DNA from: FEN-1191 sp036490715
Lineage (GTDB): Bacteria; Pseudomonadota; Gammaproteobacteria; Steroidobacterales; Steroidobacteraceae
Length of the DNA: 64,000 bases
Direction of reading: 5' to 3'
Assembly (NCBI GenBank): GCA_036490715.1
Contig: DASXDL010000014.1
Location: 19,552 to 83,551, forward strand
In this document: piece by piece, positions 27,620 through 35,377 of the stretch
How positions within the stretch are numbered: position 1 is the first letter of the stretch
Layout: the number at the start of each line of letters is the position of its first letter
Program-made: the position numbers and the translations under genes
Notes under the pieces: generated by a model
The model's database searches: none
Seen by the model: the letters and a program-made list of their open reading frames with translations, nothing else
What the model was told of the DNA's origin: nothing

Positions 27620-27763
27620 TTAGTCGATTGGGGCGGGCTCCATGGGATCGTGCACATCGCCCGCGGGCGGGTCGCCAATGGGCGGTTGCGGCGGGATGGG
27701 CTTGGGTACGTCGGGCTTCGGATCCGTTGTCGGTATTGGACCTCTGGGTAATTCGGCCGTCAT
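27620..27763 (-). CDS. Proline-rich small protein (47 residues)
   Basis: An ATG at 27763 is preceded by CAGGAGATAAGACTG, a strong SD at good spacing. The 47-codon frame ends at TAA 27620. The product (MTAELPRGPIPTTDPKPDVP ... PPIGDPPAGDVHDPMEPAPID) is acidic and rich in Pro/Asp with PP-x-GDPP repeats, no signal peptide and no membrane segment. Short PxPP/DPP-rich proteins of this look are common in proteobacteria and unstudied. The function is unknown. Confidence 0.6.
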   Translation of the reverse strand: MTAELPRGPIPTTDPKPDVPKPIPPQPPIGDPPAGDVHDPMEPAPID

Positions 27764-28000
27764 CAGTCTTATCTCCTGGGGAATGGATCTACCCCTATTA
27801 GTACGCTATCGGTGCCGCCGATCGCGTCGGCAGGCGCCGGTGTACAAAGTCAGTGCACGCTGAAGAGGTCATCGGGCTCCCGGCCGCGCTTGCATTGAAT
27901 CGCCGTCGTGGGCGCGGTGTAGGAAGAGTCGCAGTGCAACGCCGGGTACTGCGCCTTCAGCTCGCTCGCTGAAATGCTGCTACGGTGGCTACGGCAACCT

Positions 28001-28474
28001 ATGGCTGATCCAACCGCCCGTCCCCACCCGCGCTCGACAGCGAGCGTCGCCGGTCATCCGTTCCACGTGATGCTGGTGCCGATTCCGATCGTCTGCTTCA
28101 TCGCGACGCTGGTTACCGACATCGTCTATTGGCAAACGGCGAACATGCTGTGGGCCGACATGTCGGCGTGGCTATTGACGGCGGGTTTGATCATCTCGGT
28201 GTTCGCCATCGTAGCGGGACTGATCGATTTCCTGGGTGATCCTCGAATCAGAGAACTGCGGGCGGCGTGGATTCACGTCGTGGGTAACGTGCTCGCGATC
28301 GCTCTCTCCATTGCCAACGCGTTCATTCACACCCGCGACGCCTACAGCTCGGTCGTGCCGACGGGCATTATCCTTTCTGCTCTGGTCGTGCTGATTCTGC
28401 TCGTGACCGGCTGGAACGGCTGGACCATGGTGTACCGTCACGGCGTGGGCGTCCGTGGGGACGAGCGCCGTTGA
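28001..28474 (+). CDS. DUF2231-type membrane protein
   Basis: A 157-residue protein from the ATG at 28001. The start AGHPFHVMLVPIPIVCF is the signature of DUF2231 membrane proteins, and four hydrophobic segments follow (about 28-48, 58-82, 96-115, 124-146). These proteins are often next to haem or quinoprotein genes, but their function is unknown. The last base pair of its stop overlaps the TTG start of the sorbosone dehydrogenase-like gene, so the two are coupled, perhaps as a membrane partner for an electron donor. Confidence 0.85.
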   Translation: MADPTARPHPRSTASVAGHPFHVMLVPIPIVCFIATLVTDIVYWQTANMLWADMSAWLLTAGLIISVFAIVAGLIDFLGDPRIRELRAAWIHVVGNVLAIALSIANAFIHTRDAYSSVVPTGIILSALVVLILLVTGWNGWTMVYRHGVGVRGDERR

Positions 28475-29781
28475 AGTCTGCGCTCGCGGGCCCGACAGTG
28501 GCCGTGGTTCTGGTTGCGCTGGTCGGTTGCGGATCGGCGCCGGGCGATCCACACCGGCAGATCGGTGCCAATCCCTATTTGCCCGCGATTCATCAATACC
28601 TATTACCGCCGATGCGCGTGGCCAAGGTGGTCGGATGGAGCGGCAGCGCGGCGCCAACGGTCGCGGCGGGGCTGAAGATCGAGGCCTTTGCCACGGATCT
28701 TGCGAACCCGCGCTCTGTCTATGTGCTGCCCAACGGTGATGTGCTGGTGGTCGAAACCGGACATCCCCCGGGTCCGGTCAGCCGGCCCAAAGAAATTGTC
28801 ATGAACTGGGTCGAAAAGAAGGCCCATTCCCGCACCGAGCCGGGTCAGCGCATCTTGTTGTTTCGAGACACCAAGGGCGATGGTGTGCCGGATCAGAAAA
28901 CGGTGTTCATCAATCATCTTAATTCGCCCTTTGGCGTGGTGCTGGTGGGTGACGAACTCTATGTCGCCAATACCGATGCCGTGATGCGCTACCACTACAC
29001 TACCGGTCAGACACAGATCACCGACGGCGGCGAGAAGCTGTGCGACCTGCCGGGAGGTCCGATCGACCACCACTGGACCAAGAGCCTGACCGCGAGCCCC
29101 GACGGCAGCAAGCTGTATGCCGGCGTCGGATCCAACTCCAACATCACCGAGAATGGCTTGCAGGCTGAGGTCGGACGGGCGTCCATCTGGGAGATTGATC
29201 GAATCACCGGCGCACATCGCGAGTACGCCAAAGGACTTCGCAATCCCAATGGCCTGCAGTTCGAGCCGCAGACGCACGTGCTGTGGGCCGTGATCAACGA
29301 ACGCGACGAGCTCGGTCCGGACCTGGTGCCCGATTATCTGACCTCGGTGAAGGACGGCGCCTTTTATGGCTGGCCCTACAGCTACTACGGTCAACACCTA
29401 GACCCTCGGGTCCAGCCGCAGCGCCCGGACCTGGTGGCCAAGGCGATCGCGCCCGACTACGCCCTGAGCTCGCATGTGGCGCCGCTCGGAATGGTTTTTT
29501 ACAGCGGTACGAATCTGCCAGCGCGTTATCGCGGCGGCGCCTTCGTCGGCGAGCACGGCAGCTGGAATCGCAGCATTCTGAATGGCTACAAGGTGGTCTA
29601 CATCCCATTCCAGGACGGTCATCCGGCAGGACCCGCCGAGGATGTCGTAACCGACTTTCTGGTGGACAACGATAAAGCGCGCGGCCGACCTGTGGGCCTC
29701 GCGGTCGACGGGCGCGGCGCGCTGCTGATCGCAGACGATACCGGCAACCGCGTGTGGCGCGTCTCAGCGGCATCGCCCTGA
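28471..29781 (+). CDS. Sorbosone dehydrogenase-like beta-propeller lipoprotein
   Basis: A 436-residue protein. The N-terminus AVVLVALVGCGS carries a lipobox (LVGC), so it is probably a lipoprotein. The rest is the PQQ/sugar dehydrogenase propeller of the glucose/L-sorbosone dehydrogenase family: LPNGDVLVVETG, NHLNSPFGVVLVGDELYVANT, GLRNPNGLQFEP, GAFYGWPYSYYG, FVGEHGSWNRS and GRPVGLAVDGRGALLIADD. The TTG start overlaps the DUF2231 stop. It would oxidise an aldose or aldehyde in the periplasm with PQQ. No PQQ synthesis genes are in the window, though XoxF at 38717 also needs PQQ. Confidence 0.85.
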   Translation: MKSALAGPTVAVVLVALVGCGSAPGDPHRQIGANPYLPAIHQYLLPPMRVAKVVGWSGSAAPTVAAGLKIEAFATDLANPRSVYVLPNGDVLVVETGHPPGPVSRPKEIVMNWVEKKAHSRTEPGQRILLFRDTKGDGVPDQKTVFINHLNSPFGVVLVGDELYVANTDAVMRYHYTTGQTQITDGGEKLCDLPGGPIDHHWTKSLTASPDGSKLYAGVGSNSNITENGLQAEVGRASIWEIDRITGAHREYAKGLRNPNGLQFEPQTHVLWAVINERDELGPDLVPDYLTSVKDGAFYGWPYSYYGQHLDPRVQPQRPDLVAKAIAPDYALSSHVAPLGMVFYSGTNLPARYRGGAFVGEHGSWNRSILNGYKVVYIPFQDGHPAGPAEDVVTDFLVDNDKARGRPVGLAVDGRGALLIADDTGNRVWRVSAASP

Positions 29782-29946
29782 ACCGACCGGCGGTGTCGGA
29801 CGCGACACCACGCGCGAGAGATTGCACCGCCTACAGACCGTCGACGCTCGCACAGTCCACGATGCCACCATGTCGTCCGACTCCCCGCCAATGCCAACCG
29901 CCGACTCCTGATCTCCCTCGCGGGTGCTGCCGGTGCGACGCTCGCC

Positions 29947-30897
29947 ATGCGCGCCGCGCTGCCGGCTGGCGCCAGCGACATGCCAGACCCCAACGCGGCC
30001 CCGACGACGCCTGACGCGAACCCCCGCACCTCCGGCAACACCAGCGACATCATCGTCGAGACGTTGATTGGCTGGGGTGTACCGATGGTGTTTGGGCTCG
30101 TGGGCGATGGCATCAATCCCCTGATCGAGGCGTTGCGCAAGCGCCAGGATCAAATCCGCTTCATCGCCGTACGCCACGAAGAGGCGGCTGCCTTCATGGC
30201 CTGCGGTTACGCCAAGCACACCGCTAAACTCGGCGTCTGTCTGGCGACGACCGGTCCGGGCGCCGTGCACCTGATGAACGGACTGTACGATGCGAAGATG
30301 GATTCCGCGCCGGTGCTGGCGATCACGGGGACCACGTTTCACGACCTCATCGGCACGGGCTTCATGCAGAGTGTCAACACGGTAGCGCTGATGCAGGACG
30401 TCGCGCTCTACAACACTCAGATCAGCGGGCCACTCAATGCGGCGATCGTGACGAATCTTGCCTGCCGGGCGGCCCTCGGATTGCGAGGCGTCGCGCATCT
30501 GACCATCGCCAAGGATACCCAGGCGATGCCGTTGCCGGCGGACAAGCCGTCGATGGAAAATCACGGCCTGCGTACCGCAGCCAGTTTCCAGCCCTCCGAA
30601 GATGCGCCCTCGGCCGCTCGCCTGAGCGCGGCGGCGGCCATCCTCAACCAGGGAAAGCGTGTGGCCATTCTGGTCGGACAGGGAGCGCTGCCTGCGCGCA
30701 CCGAAGTGACCGCTTGCGCGCAGCGCCTAGGCGCGCCGGTGGCCAAGGCGCTGCTGGGGAAGGCGGTACTGCCGGATGACTCGCCCTACACCACCGGTGG
30801 CATCGGCCACCTGGGGACGATGCCGTCCAAGTACATCATGGAGAACTGCGACACGCTGCTGATCCTGGGTTCCACCATGCCGTGGGTGGACTCTTAG
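29947..30897 (+). pseudogene. Truncated TPP-dependent enzyme (pyruvate oxidase/acetolactate synthase-like)
   Basis: The 316-codon frame covers only the N-terminal (PYR) domain and part of the central domain of the ThDP enzyme family: VETLIGWGVPMVFGLVGDGI, VRHEEAAAFMACGYAK with the activating Glu, CLATTGPGAVHLMNGLYDAK, PVLAITGTTF. Members are about 550-600 residues and bind TPP through a C-terminal GDG...N motif, which is gone. The frame stops with TAG right after LGSTMPWVDS. Upstream in frame, before any start codon, lies NRRLLISLAGAAGATLAM, a twin-arginine-like leader, so the original start is probably lost too. Hence it is called a remnant; a short functional product cannot be excluded. Confidence 0.7.
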
Positions 30898-30904
30898 GCT
30901 GTCT

Positions 30905-31096
30905 TTAGTTTGACCGGGCAGGCTCCAGCTCGGTGCTCGGCGTTTCGGCGGGCGGCGTGTCCGGCGTCTCGGCGCCGGTGGTCTCGGCAGGATCCTCGGA
31001 CGGCGTGCTGCCCGAGCGGCGTTGCTGCTTCTGCAGCTGCCGTGCCTTTCTCGCCTCTTCCTTTTGACGCTTAGCTTGTCGGTAATTGCGCTTCAC
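30905..31096 (-). CDS. Small basic conserved protein (KRNYRQAKRQKE family)
   Basis: A 63-residue protein from the GTG at 31096, preceded by GGAG at 8-9 bases; a TTG one codon upstream is possible. The first 28 residues (KRNYRQAKRQKEEARKARQ) are strongly basic and helical, and the rest is acidic, Pro/Thr/Glu-rich and probably disordered. Short proteins starting this way recur in beta- and gammaproteobacteria without known function; nucleic-acid binding is plausible. It is convergent with the truncated TPP gene. Confidence 0.65.
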   Translation of the reverse strand: MKRNYRQAKRQKEEARKARQLQKQQRRSGSTPSEDPAETTGAETPDTPPAETPSTELEPARSN

Positions 31097-31253
31097 CAAG
31101 ACATCTCCGTGTATCGCACACGCTCACTGCTTCTCGCCACTCTACTATTCCCGCCGGGCATCGCTCGACATTCGGCGGCCGCGCATTGCCGCTGCGCGCA
31201 ACGGCACAGCGTTCGCGCCCATTGGGACGCGCCCTCGACCCTGAGGGCGGCAA

Positions 31254-31673
31254 TCAGTCGCTAGTGGGGAACGCAGCGACCAGCTGAAATTTGAGCTGCA
31301 TCGAACAGGCACTGCTGCCGGCTCGATCGCGCAGCCGCACGCCGTGGCAGCTCATCTGACCGCTGGCGGTGGCTGCGCGCTTGCGGCCCGCAGGACCGTC
31401 GAGCAATTTGGCGACCGCTGGCATCAGATCGAAGTCGGCATCACAGTCGGCGCACGGGCAGGCAAAGCGAAAGAAAGCCGGCGCGGCCGGATACAGAATG
31501 TGCTGCTGTGGCGAGGGTGTGTGATCGGTCAGGTCGCTGAACACCAGCTCGATGCGCAGCTGCGTCACTTCGGGATAGGCACGCCGCAGCGCGGCCGCAC
31601 GGTTGCGCTCGCTCAACATGAGTTCGCGTCGCTGCGTCGCAGAATTCACGCTCTTGCGAATGGCAACTTTCAT
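31254..31673 (-). CDS. Hypothetical protein with a Cys-rich motif
   Basis: A 139-residue protein from the ATG at 31673, whose ATGA overlaps the stop of the preceding gene. It begins KVAIRKSVNSATQRRELMLSE, has LRIELVFSD in the middle and then FACPCADCDADFDL, a C-x-C-x2-C group that may bind metal. A further SCHGVRL follows near the C-terminus. No family is recognised. Coupling to the gene at 31670-32002 suggests a joint function. Confidence 0.65.
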   Translation of the reverse strand: MKVAIRKSVNSATQRRELMLSERNRAAALRRAYPEVTQLRIELVFSDLTDHTPSPQQHILYPAAPAFFRFACPCADCDADFDLMPAVAKLLDGPAGRKRAATASGQMSCHGVRLRDRAGSSACSMQLKFQLVAAFPTSD

Positions 31674-32002
31674 GGTGCGCTGCCGGCGATCGGGGTTTGA
31701 GCCTCGGCCCGCAGCCGCTGCTCCGCATAGATGTCCTCGACGCTCAGGCCGGTATTCTTGGCAATCAGATCGATCAGACGGTGGCCTGCGTCGCGAGGCA
31801 GAGCGATCTGGTGGCGCCGTTCCCAGACCCGTATTCGCTCTGACGGTGAATTGAGCACCGAGGATTGTTCGGCCAGCTGCTTCTGCCAATGCTCGAGCGC
31901 CTCGGCCTGGCGCAGTGCCATGCGGGTGCGAAAGTCCGCGGTACTCTCGCCCGCCTGCACGGTGCCATAGACGATGCGACCCTTGAAACTGTCATTGGCC
32001 AC
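31670..32002 (-). CDS. Hypothetical soluble protein
   Basis: A 110-residue protein with a GTG start preceded by GGGAG at six bases. It is charged and mostly helical: DFRTRMALRQAEALEHWQ, RIRVWERRHQIALPRD and HRLIDLIAKNTGLSVEDIYA, the latter like a helix-turn-helix edge but too short to call. It overlaps the small gene upstream by 11 bases and the gene downstream by 4, so three genes are stacked in one minus-strand unit. Function unknown. Confidence 0.6.
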   Translation of the reverse strand: MANDSFKGRIVYGTVQAGESTADFRTRMALRQAEALEHWQKQLAEQSSVLNSPSERIRVWERRHQIALPRDAGHRLIDLIAKNTGLSVEDIYAEQRLRAEAQTPIAGSAP

Positions 32003-32129
32003 AGGCAGCTCCCGTGTCCCGGGCGGCCGGCAGCGTCACCGATCCAACGCTAGCGTGTCCCGCTAACACCGGACGACGCTTGGCATCGGTCGCAGTGAAG
32101 GCACAATTCCCACAATAGATTTTAGGCAT
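31992..32129 (-). CDS. Very small protein (45 residues), first gene of a coupled trio
   Basis: An ATG at 32129 follows GGGAGAG at nine bases. The frame encodes MPKIYCGNCAFTATDAKRRP and 25 further residues, with CGNC and a late Cys near the C-terminus that could bind a metal. The stop lies inside the start region of the next gene, which fits translational coupling. It is probably a real small gene, but no family is recognised. Confidence 0.5.
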   Translation of the reverse strand: MPKIYCGNCAFTATDAKRRPVLAGHASVGSVTLPAARDTGAACGQ

Positions 32130-32632
32130 GAAGACGAACTCTCCCGGTGACTTCGGAGGCGCTTGCCGAATCGATCTGCCACGCACGGTATTTCACTCCG
32201 CGGTACGGCAGCCAGCTTCAGGGACACCTCGTCTCGCGCGCCATCGAACACAGTGCCAGCCCCTGATCGCAGGGGCTTCAGGTCCATTTCGGCAGCCTCG
32301 AGTCAGAGGGGGCGTCTTGGATCAGGAACGTCGACGATCGCACGCTATCTTAGCACTTTTCCCAGCCGATCCCCCGCGATACTGCTGGGATCCCCAGGCG
32401 CGCCAGCCACTTACACCCGATCGGCCTCCAGCCCTCCAGCGCTGAACCGGGAACTGCCTGGACAGGGGGGGGGTTCGAGGCCGCAGTCGGCTTGGGGCAC
32501 CGCGACCGGAAGGCACTCCAAATCACGTATCAACAGAGCACCCAGGGCACGGGCGCGGGCGGCTGTGATTGGGCAGCGACGTCTACGTCAAGCGCAGCGA
32601 TGAGCCTTAGGCAACGGTGTCCGCCAACGCGT
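32130..32632. other. Non-coding gap
   Basis: About 500 bases between divergent or neighbouring minus-strand units. It holds a run of nine or more G at 32463-32471, which may be a sequencing or phase-variation-prone tract. I see no gene with a start and SD and no stable repeat. The promoter for the trio at 31254-32129 should be near its right end of transcription, around 32130-32250. Confidence 0.4.
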
Positions 32633-33247
32633 TTAGTACCCGATCGTGAATCGGCGGCGCAGGTGTTGCGGCTTCTCGAGTTCATCGACCAGCGCGATGA
32701 CGTAATCGTCATACGAGATCGAACTCTTGCCGTCGGGCCCGACGATCAGCTGGTCGGTGCCGAGGCGAAACTTGCCGGTGCGCGGCCCCGGACCGATCAG
32801 CGCCGCCGGCGAGAAAAACGTCCAGTCGAGCGTCTTATCCTGCCGCAACAGCGTGAGCAGCGCGCTGGCTTCGTTGACCGCCGGCATCCACTCGGCCGGG
32901 ATCTGGCCGGAATCCTTGAGCAACTTGCCCGGCGCGATCTCCAGTGAGCCCGCGCCGCCGACCGCGATGTAGCGCTTGACCCCCGAGGCACGCACCACGC
33001 TCAAGATCTTGTCTGCGTAACCCGGCGCATACGGAATCGAGCTGATGACCGCCTGATGACCGCGCAGCACGCTGCTCAGCGGCTGCGGATCGGTGACGTC
33101 ACCGGCCACCCAGCGCACCGCCGGGGTCTGCTCGCTGCTCTTGGGGTGACGCGCGATCGCGGTGATCTGGTGGCCGCCTCGACGCTGCAGCTCGGCGACA
33201 ATCCGGCTGCCGATGTTTCCCGTGGCTCCAACGACTGCGACGTGCAT
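32633..33247 (-). CDS. NAD(P)-binding NmrA/SDR-like protein
   Basis: A 204-residue protein from the ATG at 33247. It starts with the Rossmann motif MHVAVVGATGNIGSRIV (GxxGxxG), followed by DVTDP, AVISSIPYAPG, and the conserved VKRYIAVGGAGSL and DWTFFSPAALIGPGPRTG segments of the NAD(P)H-binding family (COG2910-like). Such proteins are NADPH-dependent reductases or redox sensors. It is monocistronic and divergent from the cytochrome oxidase operon, with a 415-base gap between them. Confidence 0.85.
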   Translation of the reverse strand: MHVAVVGATGNIGSRIVAELQRRGGHQITAIARHPKSSEQTPAVRWVAGDVTDPQPLSSVLRGHQAVISSIPYAPGYADKILSVVRASGVKRYIAVGGAGSLEIAPGKLLKDSGQIPAEWMPAVNEASALLTLLRQDKTLDWTFFSPAALIGPGPRTGKFRLGTDQLIVGPDGKSSISYDDYVIALVDELEKPQHLRRRFTIGY

Positions 33248-33662
33248 GGAGGCGGACTCTAAGGCGGATCGGTGCCAGCGTGCAATCTTGACGCGGCTAA
33301 GATCATCGGTCGCGTTGCCATGAGCCTTCGCAGGCATGTCCCTGCTCCCCCGACGTCGTACCTTCGCGCGTGAATCACGCGCATCGCCCGTACGTCGCCG
33401 CCCCTGCGCCTAAGCGCCTGCCGATTTTCAACGGTGGCTTTGACGATGGCTTCGGCGGCCACATCGATGCGCTGTGCGAGCACGGCGAGCTGCTGCTGCC
33501 CGCGCCGTCGACGCTCATGGGCGTGCCGCTTTCGGCACACTGGCGCTGCTACTCACTGCCGGCACTCTGACGCGTATTCGGGCGATTCTCTGACGGAAGA
33601 CACCTGCCGATTTGCATTCAATGTGCACGCTCAAACTGTGAGTGCCGCGGGGATGGTGGCCA
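33248..33662. other. Regulatory gap upstream of the cox-xox operon
   Basis: About 415 bases. Short frames on both strands lack SDs and recognisable motifs. The gap must contain the promoter of the plus-strand operon starting at 33663 and that of the minus-strand reductase. It contains one notable inverted repeat, listed separately. Confidence 0.5.
33366..33382. promoter_or_regulatory. 17-base inverted repeat, candidate operator
   Basis: GCGCGTGA, one A, then TCACGCGC: an exact 8-base palindrome around a single base. It stands about 280 bases before the first gene of the oxidase-dehydrogenase operon and 119 bases before the divergent reductase start. A dimeric repressor or activator could bind it; no regulator is encoded next to it. 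Confidence 0.3.
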
Positions 33663-34418
33663 ATGCCGGGCGTGTCTGCACGTCTGCCTTACTGCGGGGC
33701 CCCGCCCGTTCCCGGCGATCTGTGGCATCGATTCAATCTTGATCCGGTCCTGATCGGGGCACTGATTATTCTGCTCGTGCTCCACCTGCGCGCGCTGCGC
33801 ACCGAGCCCGGCGGCCGCCTGCCGGCCGTGACCGGCTGGCTAATCGCGGCCGCGGCATTGATCTCCCCGCTGTGCGCGCTATCGGTGTCGCTGTTCTCGG
33901 CGCGCATTGCCCAGCACATGGTGCTGCTGCTGGTGGCTGCACCGCTGATCGCGATGGCATGGCCGCGATCGATGGCGCCGCGGCGCGCCTGGTCGCTGTG
34001 GGCCAGTGCGGCGTTTTTCTTCGTGGCGTTGTGGTTCTGGCACATGCCGGTGCCGTATGACGCCACCTTCCAGTCTTCGATCATCTACTGGTCGATGCAT
34101 ATCACCTTGTTCGGCAGCGGCATCCTGCTGTGGCGCGAACTGCTGCAGCATCGTGATTCGCACACGCTGGATGCGCTGGCCGTGGCGCTGTTGAGCTCGT
34201 TGCAGATGGGACTGCTCGGAGCGGTCCTGACGTTTGCCTCCCGTCCGCTGTACCTGTCGCACCTGGCGACCGCCGGACTCTGGGGCTACATGCCGCTGGA
34301 AGATCAGCAGCTCGGCGGCGTGCTGATGTGGGTACCGGGTGTGCTGCTGTTCCTGTGGGCGGGCGTGCGCTCGCTGCGGCGCTTATGGATGGCGCTCGAA
34401 ACTGCTGAGCCATCGTGA
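33663..34418 (+). CDS. ctaG: Cytochrome c oxidase assembly protein CtaG (caa3 type)
   Basis: A 251-residue integral membrane protein of the caa3_CtaG family. Seven hydrophobic segments and the His-containing helices (RIAQHMVLLLVAAPLIAM, ALWFWHMPVPYD, WSMHITLFGSGILLWREL) match this copper-delivery factor for CuB of haem-copper oxidases. The ATG at 33663 has GGGGATGG just before it; a GTG at 33642 is the longer option. It overlaps the subunit II start by four bases and opens the operon. Confidence 0.85.
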   Translation: MPGVSARLPYCGAPPVPGDLWHRFNLDPVLIGALIILLVLHLRALRTEPGGRLPAVTGWLIAAAALISPLCALSVSLFSARIAQHMVLLLVAAPLIAMAWPRSMAPRRAWSLWASAAFFFVALWFWHMPVPYDATFQSSIIYWSMHITLFGSGILLWRELLQHRDSHTLDALAVALLSSLQMGLLGAVLTFASRPLYLSHLATAGLWGYMPLEDQQLGGVLMWVPGVLLFLWAGVRSLRRLWMALETAEPS

Positions 34419-35377
34419 GCGCAACGCCGCTCGCCTACCTGAGTTCGGCCGGCACGCGTGCGGACATTACCCTACCGTTGACCTGGCTGACGCTGATCAT
34501 CTCGATCATCGTCTGCTTAGTTGTTGCCTGGGTGCTGTGGCAGGCGATGCGACGTGCCAGCGCCCGCGGCGGCGCGCAGGCCACGCGTTCGATTCCGGTC
34601 GAGCGCGGCAGCAACGGCGTGCGCTGGATCCGGATCGGCCTGTGGCTGTCGGCCGCACCGCTGCTGCTGACGCTGGTGTGGACCATGGTGGCACTGGCCA
34701 AGGTGGCTGCACCGTTCGCCCGGCCGGCCCTGACGCTCGATGTCACCGGTCACCAATGGTGGTGGGAAGCGGTCTATCACGGTGACGGGCCCTCGCAGAC
34801 CTTCCACACGGCCAATGAAATCCACATTCCGGTCGGCGTGCCGGTGCAGGTTCGGCTGCACGGCGCTGACGTCATTCACAGCTTCTGGGTGCCCAAGCTC
34901 TCGGGCAAGACCGACACCATTCCCGGGCAGACCAATATCAGCTGGCTTGAGGCGCGCCTGCCCGGCCGTTATCAGGGCCAGTGCACCGAGTACTGCGGTT
35001 TGCAACACGCACGCATGGCGTTCGAGGTGGTGGCGCAAAGTGCCGACGACTTCGAGCGCTGGCGCCAACATCAGCTCGAGCCGGCGCCCGCTCCCAGCTC
35101 GGCCGAGCAGCAGCGCGGCATGGATCTGGTCGTGTACCGCTGCGGACTGTGCCATTCGGTGCGCGGCACGCCGGCCGGCGCGCTGTACGCGCCGGATCTG
35201 ACCCACCTGATGAGCCGGCGGCTCATCGCCGCCGGCGTGCTGGTCAACAACCCCGGCAATCTCAGCGGCTGGATCGAGCACCCGCAGGGCATCAAGCCCG
35301 GCTCGCTGATGCCGGATCAGTTTCTGTCCGGTCCGCAGCTATCCGATGTGCGCGCCTACCTGGAGACGCTGCAATGA
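34415..35377 (+). CDS. coxB: Cytochrome c oxidase subunit II with fused cytochrome c
   Basis: A 320-residue protein. Two N-terminal membrane segments (about 20-42 and 70-93) lead to the CuA domain: GHQWWWE, then VIHSFWVPKLSGKTDTIPGQ and the CuA site CTEYCGLQHARM (C-x3-C-x3-H-x2-M). A C-terminal cytochrome c domain carries CGLCHSV, with a distal Met in GSLMPDQ. Such fusions define caa3-type oxidases that accept electrons directly from soluble or membrane cytochromes. The start is GTG, overlapping ctaG; the stop overlaps subunit I (ATGA). Confidence 0.93.
   Translation: MSATPLAYLSSAGTRADITLPLTWLTLIISIIVCLVVAWVLWQAMRRASARGGAQATRSIPVERGSNGVRWIRIGLWLSAAPLLLTLVWTMVALAKVAAPFARPALTLDVTGHQWWWEAVYHGDGPSQTFHTANEIHIPVGVPVQVRLHGADVIHSFWVPKLSGKTDTIPGQTNISWLEARLPGRYQGQCTEYCGLQHARMAFEVVAQSADDFERWRQHQLEPAPAPSSAEQQRGMDLVVYRCGLCHSVRGTPAGALYAPDLTHLMSRRLIAAGVLVNNPGNLSGWIEHPQGIKPGSLMPDQFLSGPQLSDVRAYLETLQ

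Noticed and set aside
27850..28000. Minus-strand frame ending SASELKAQYPALHCDSS ... LFSVH
   Set aside because: The residues look protein-like, but no ATG, GTG or TTG start with SD was found, and it runs into the DUF2231 start region. It may be a remnant; not strong enough to list.
32463..32471. G run as a possible phase-variation tract
   Set aside because: It lies in a gap with no supported gene or promoter beside it; more likely chance or a sequencing artefact.
33370..33570. 66-codon plus frame before ctaG
   Set aside because: It has no SD, no conserved-looking motif, and begins inside the palindrome region.
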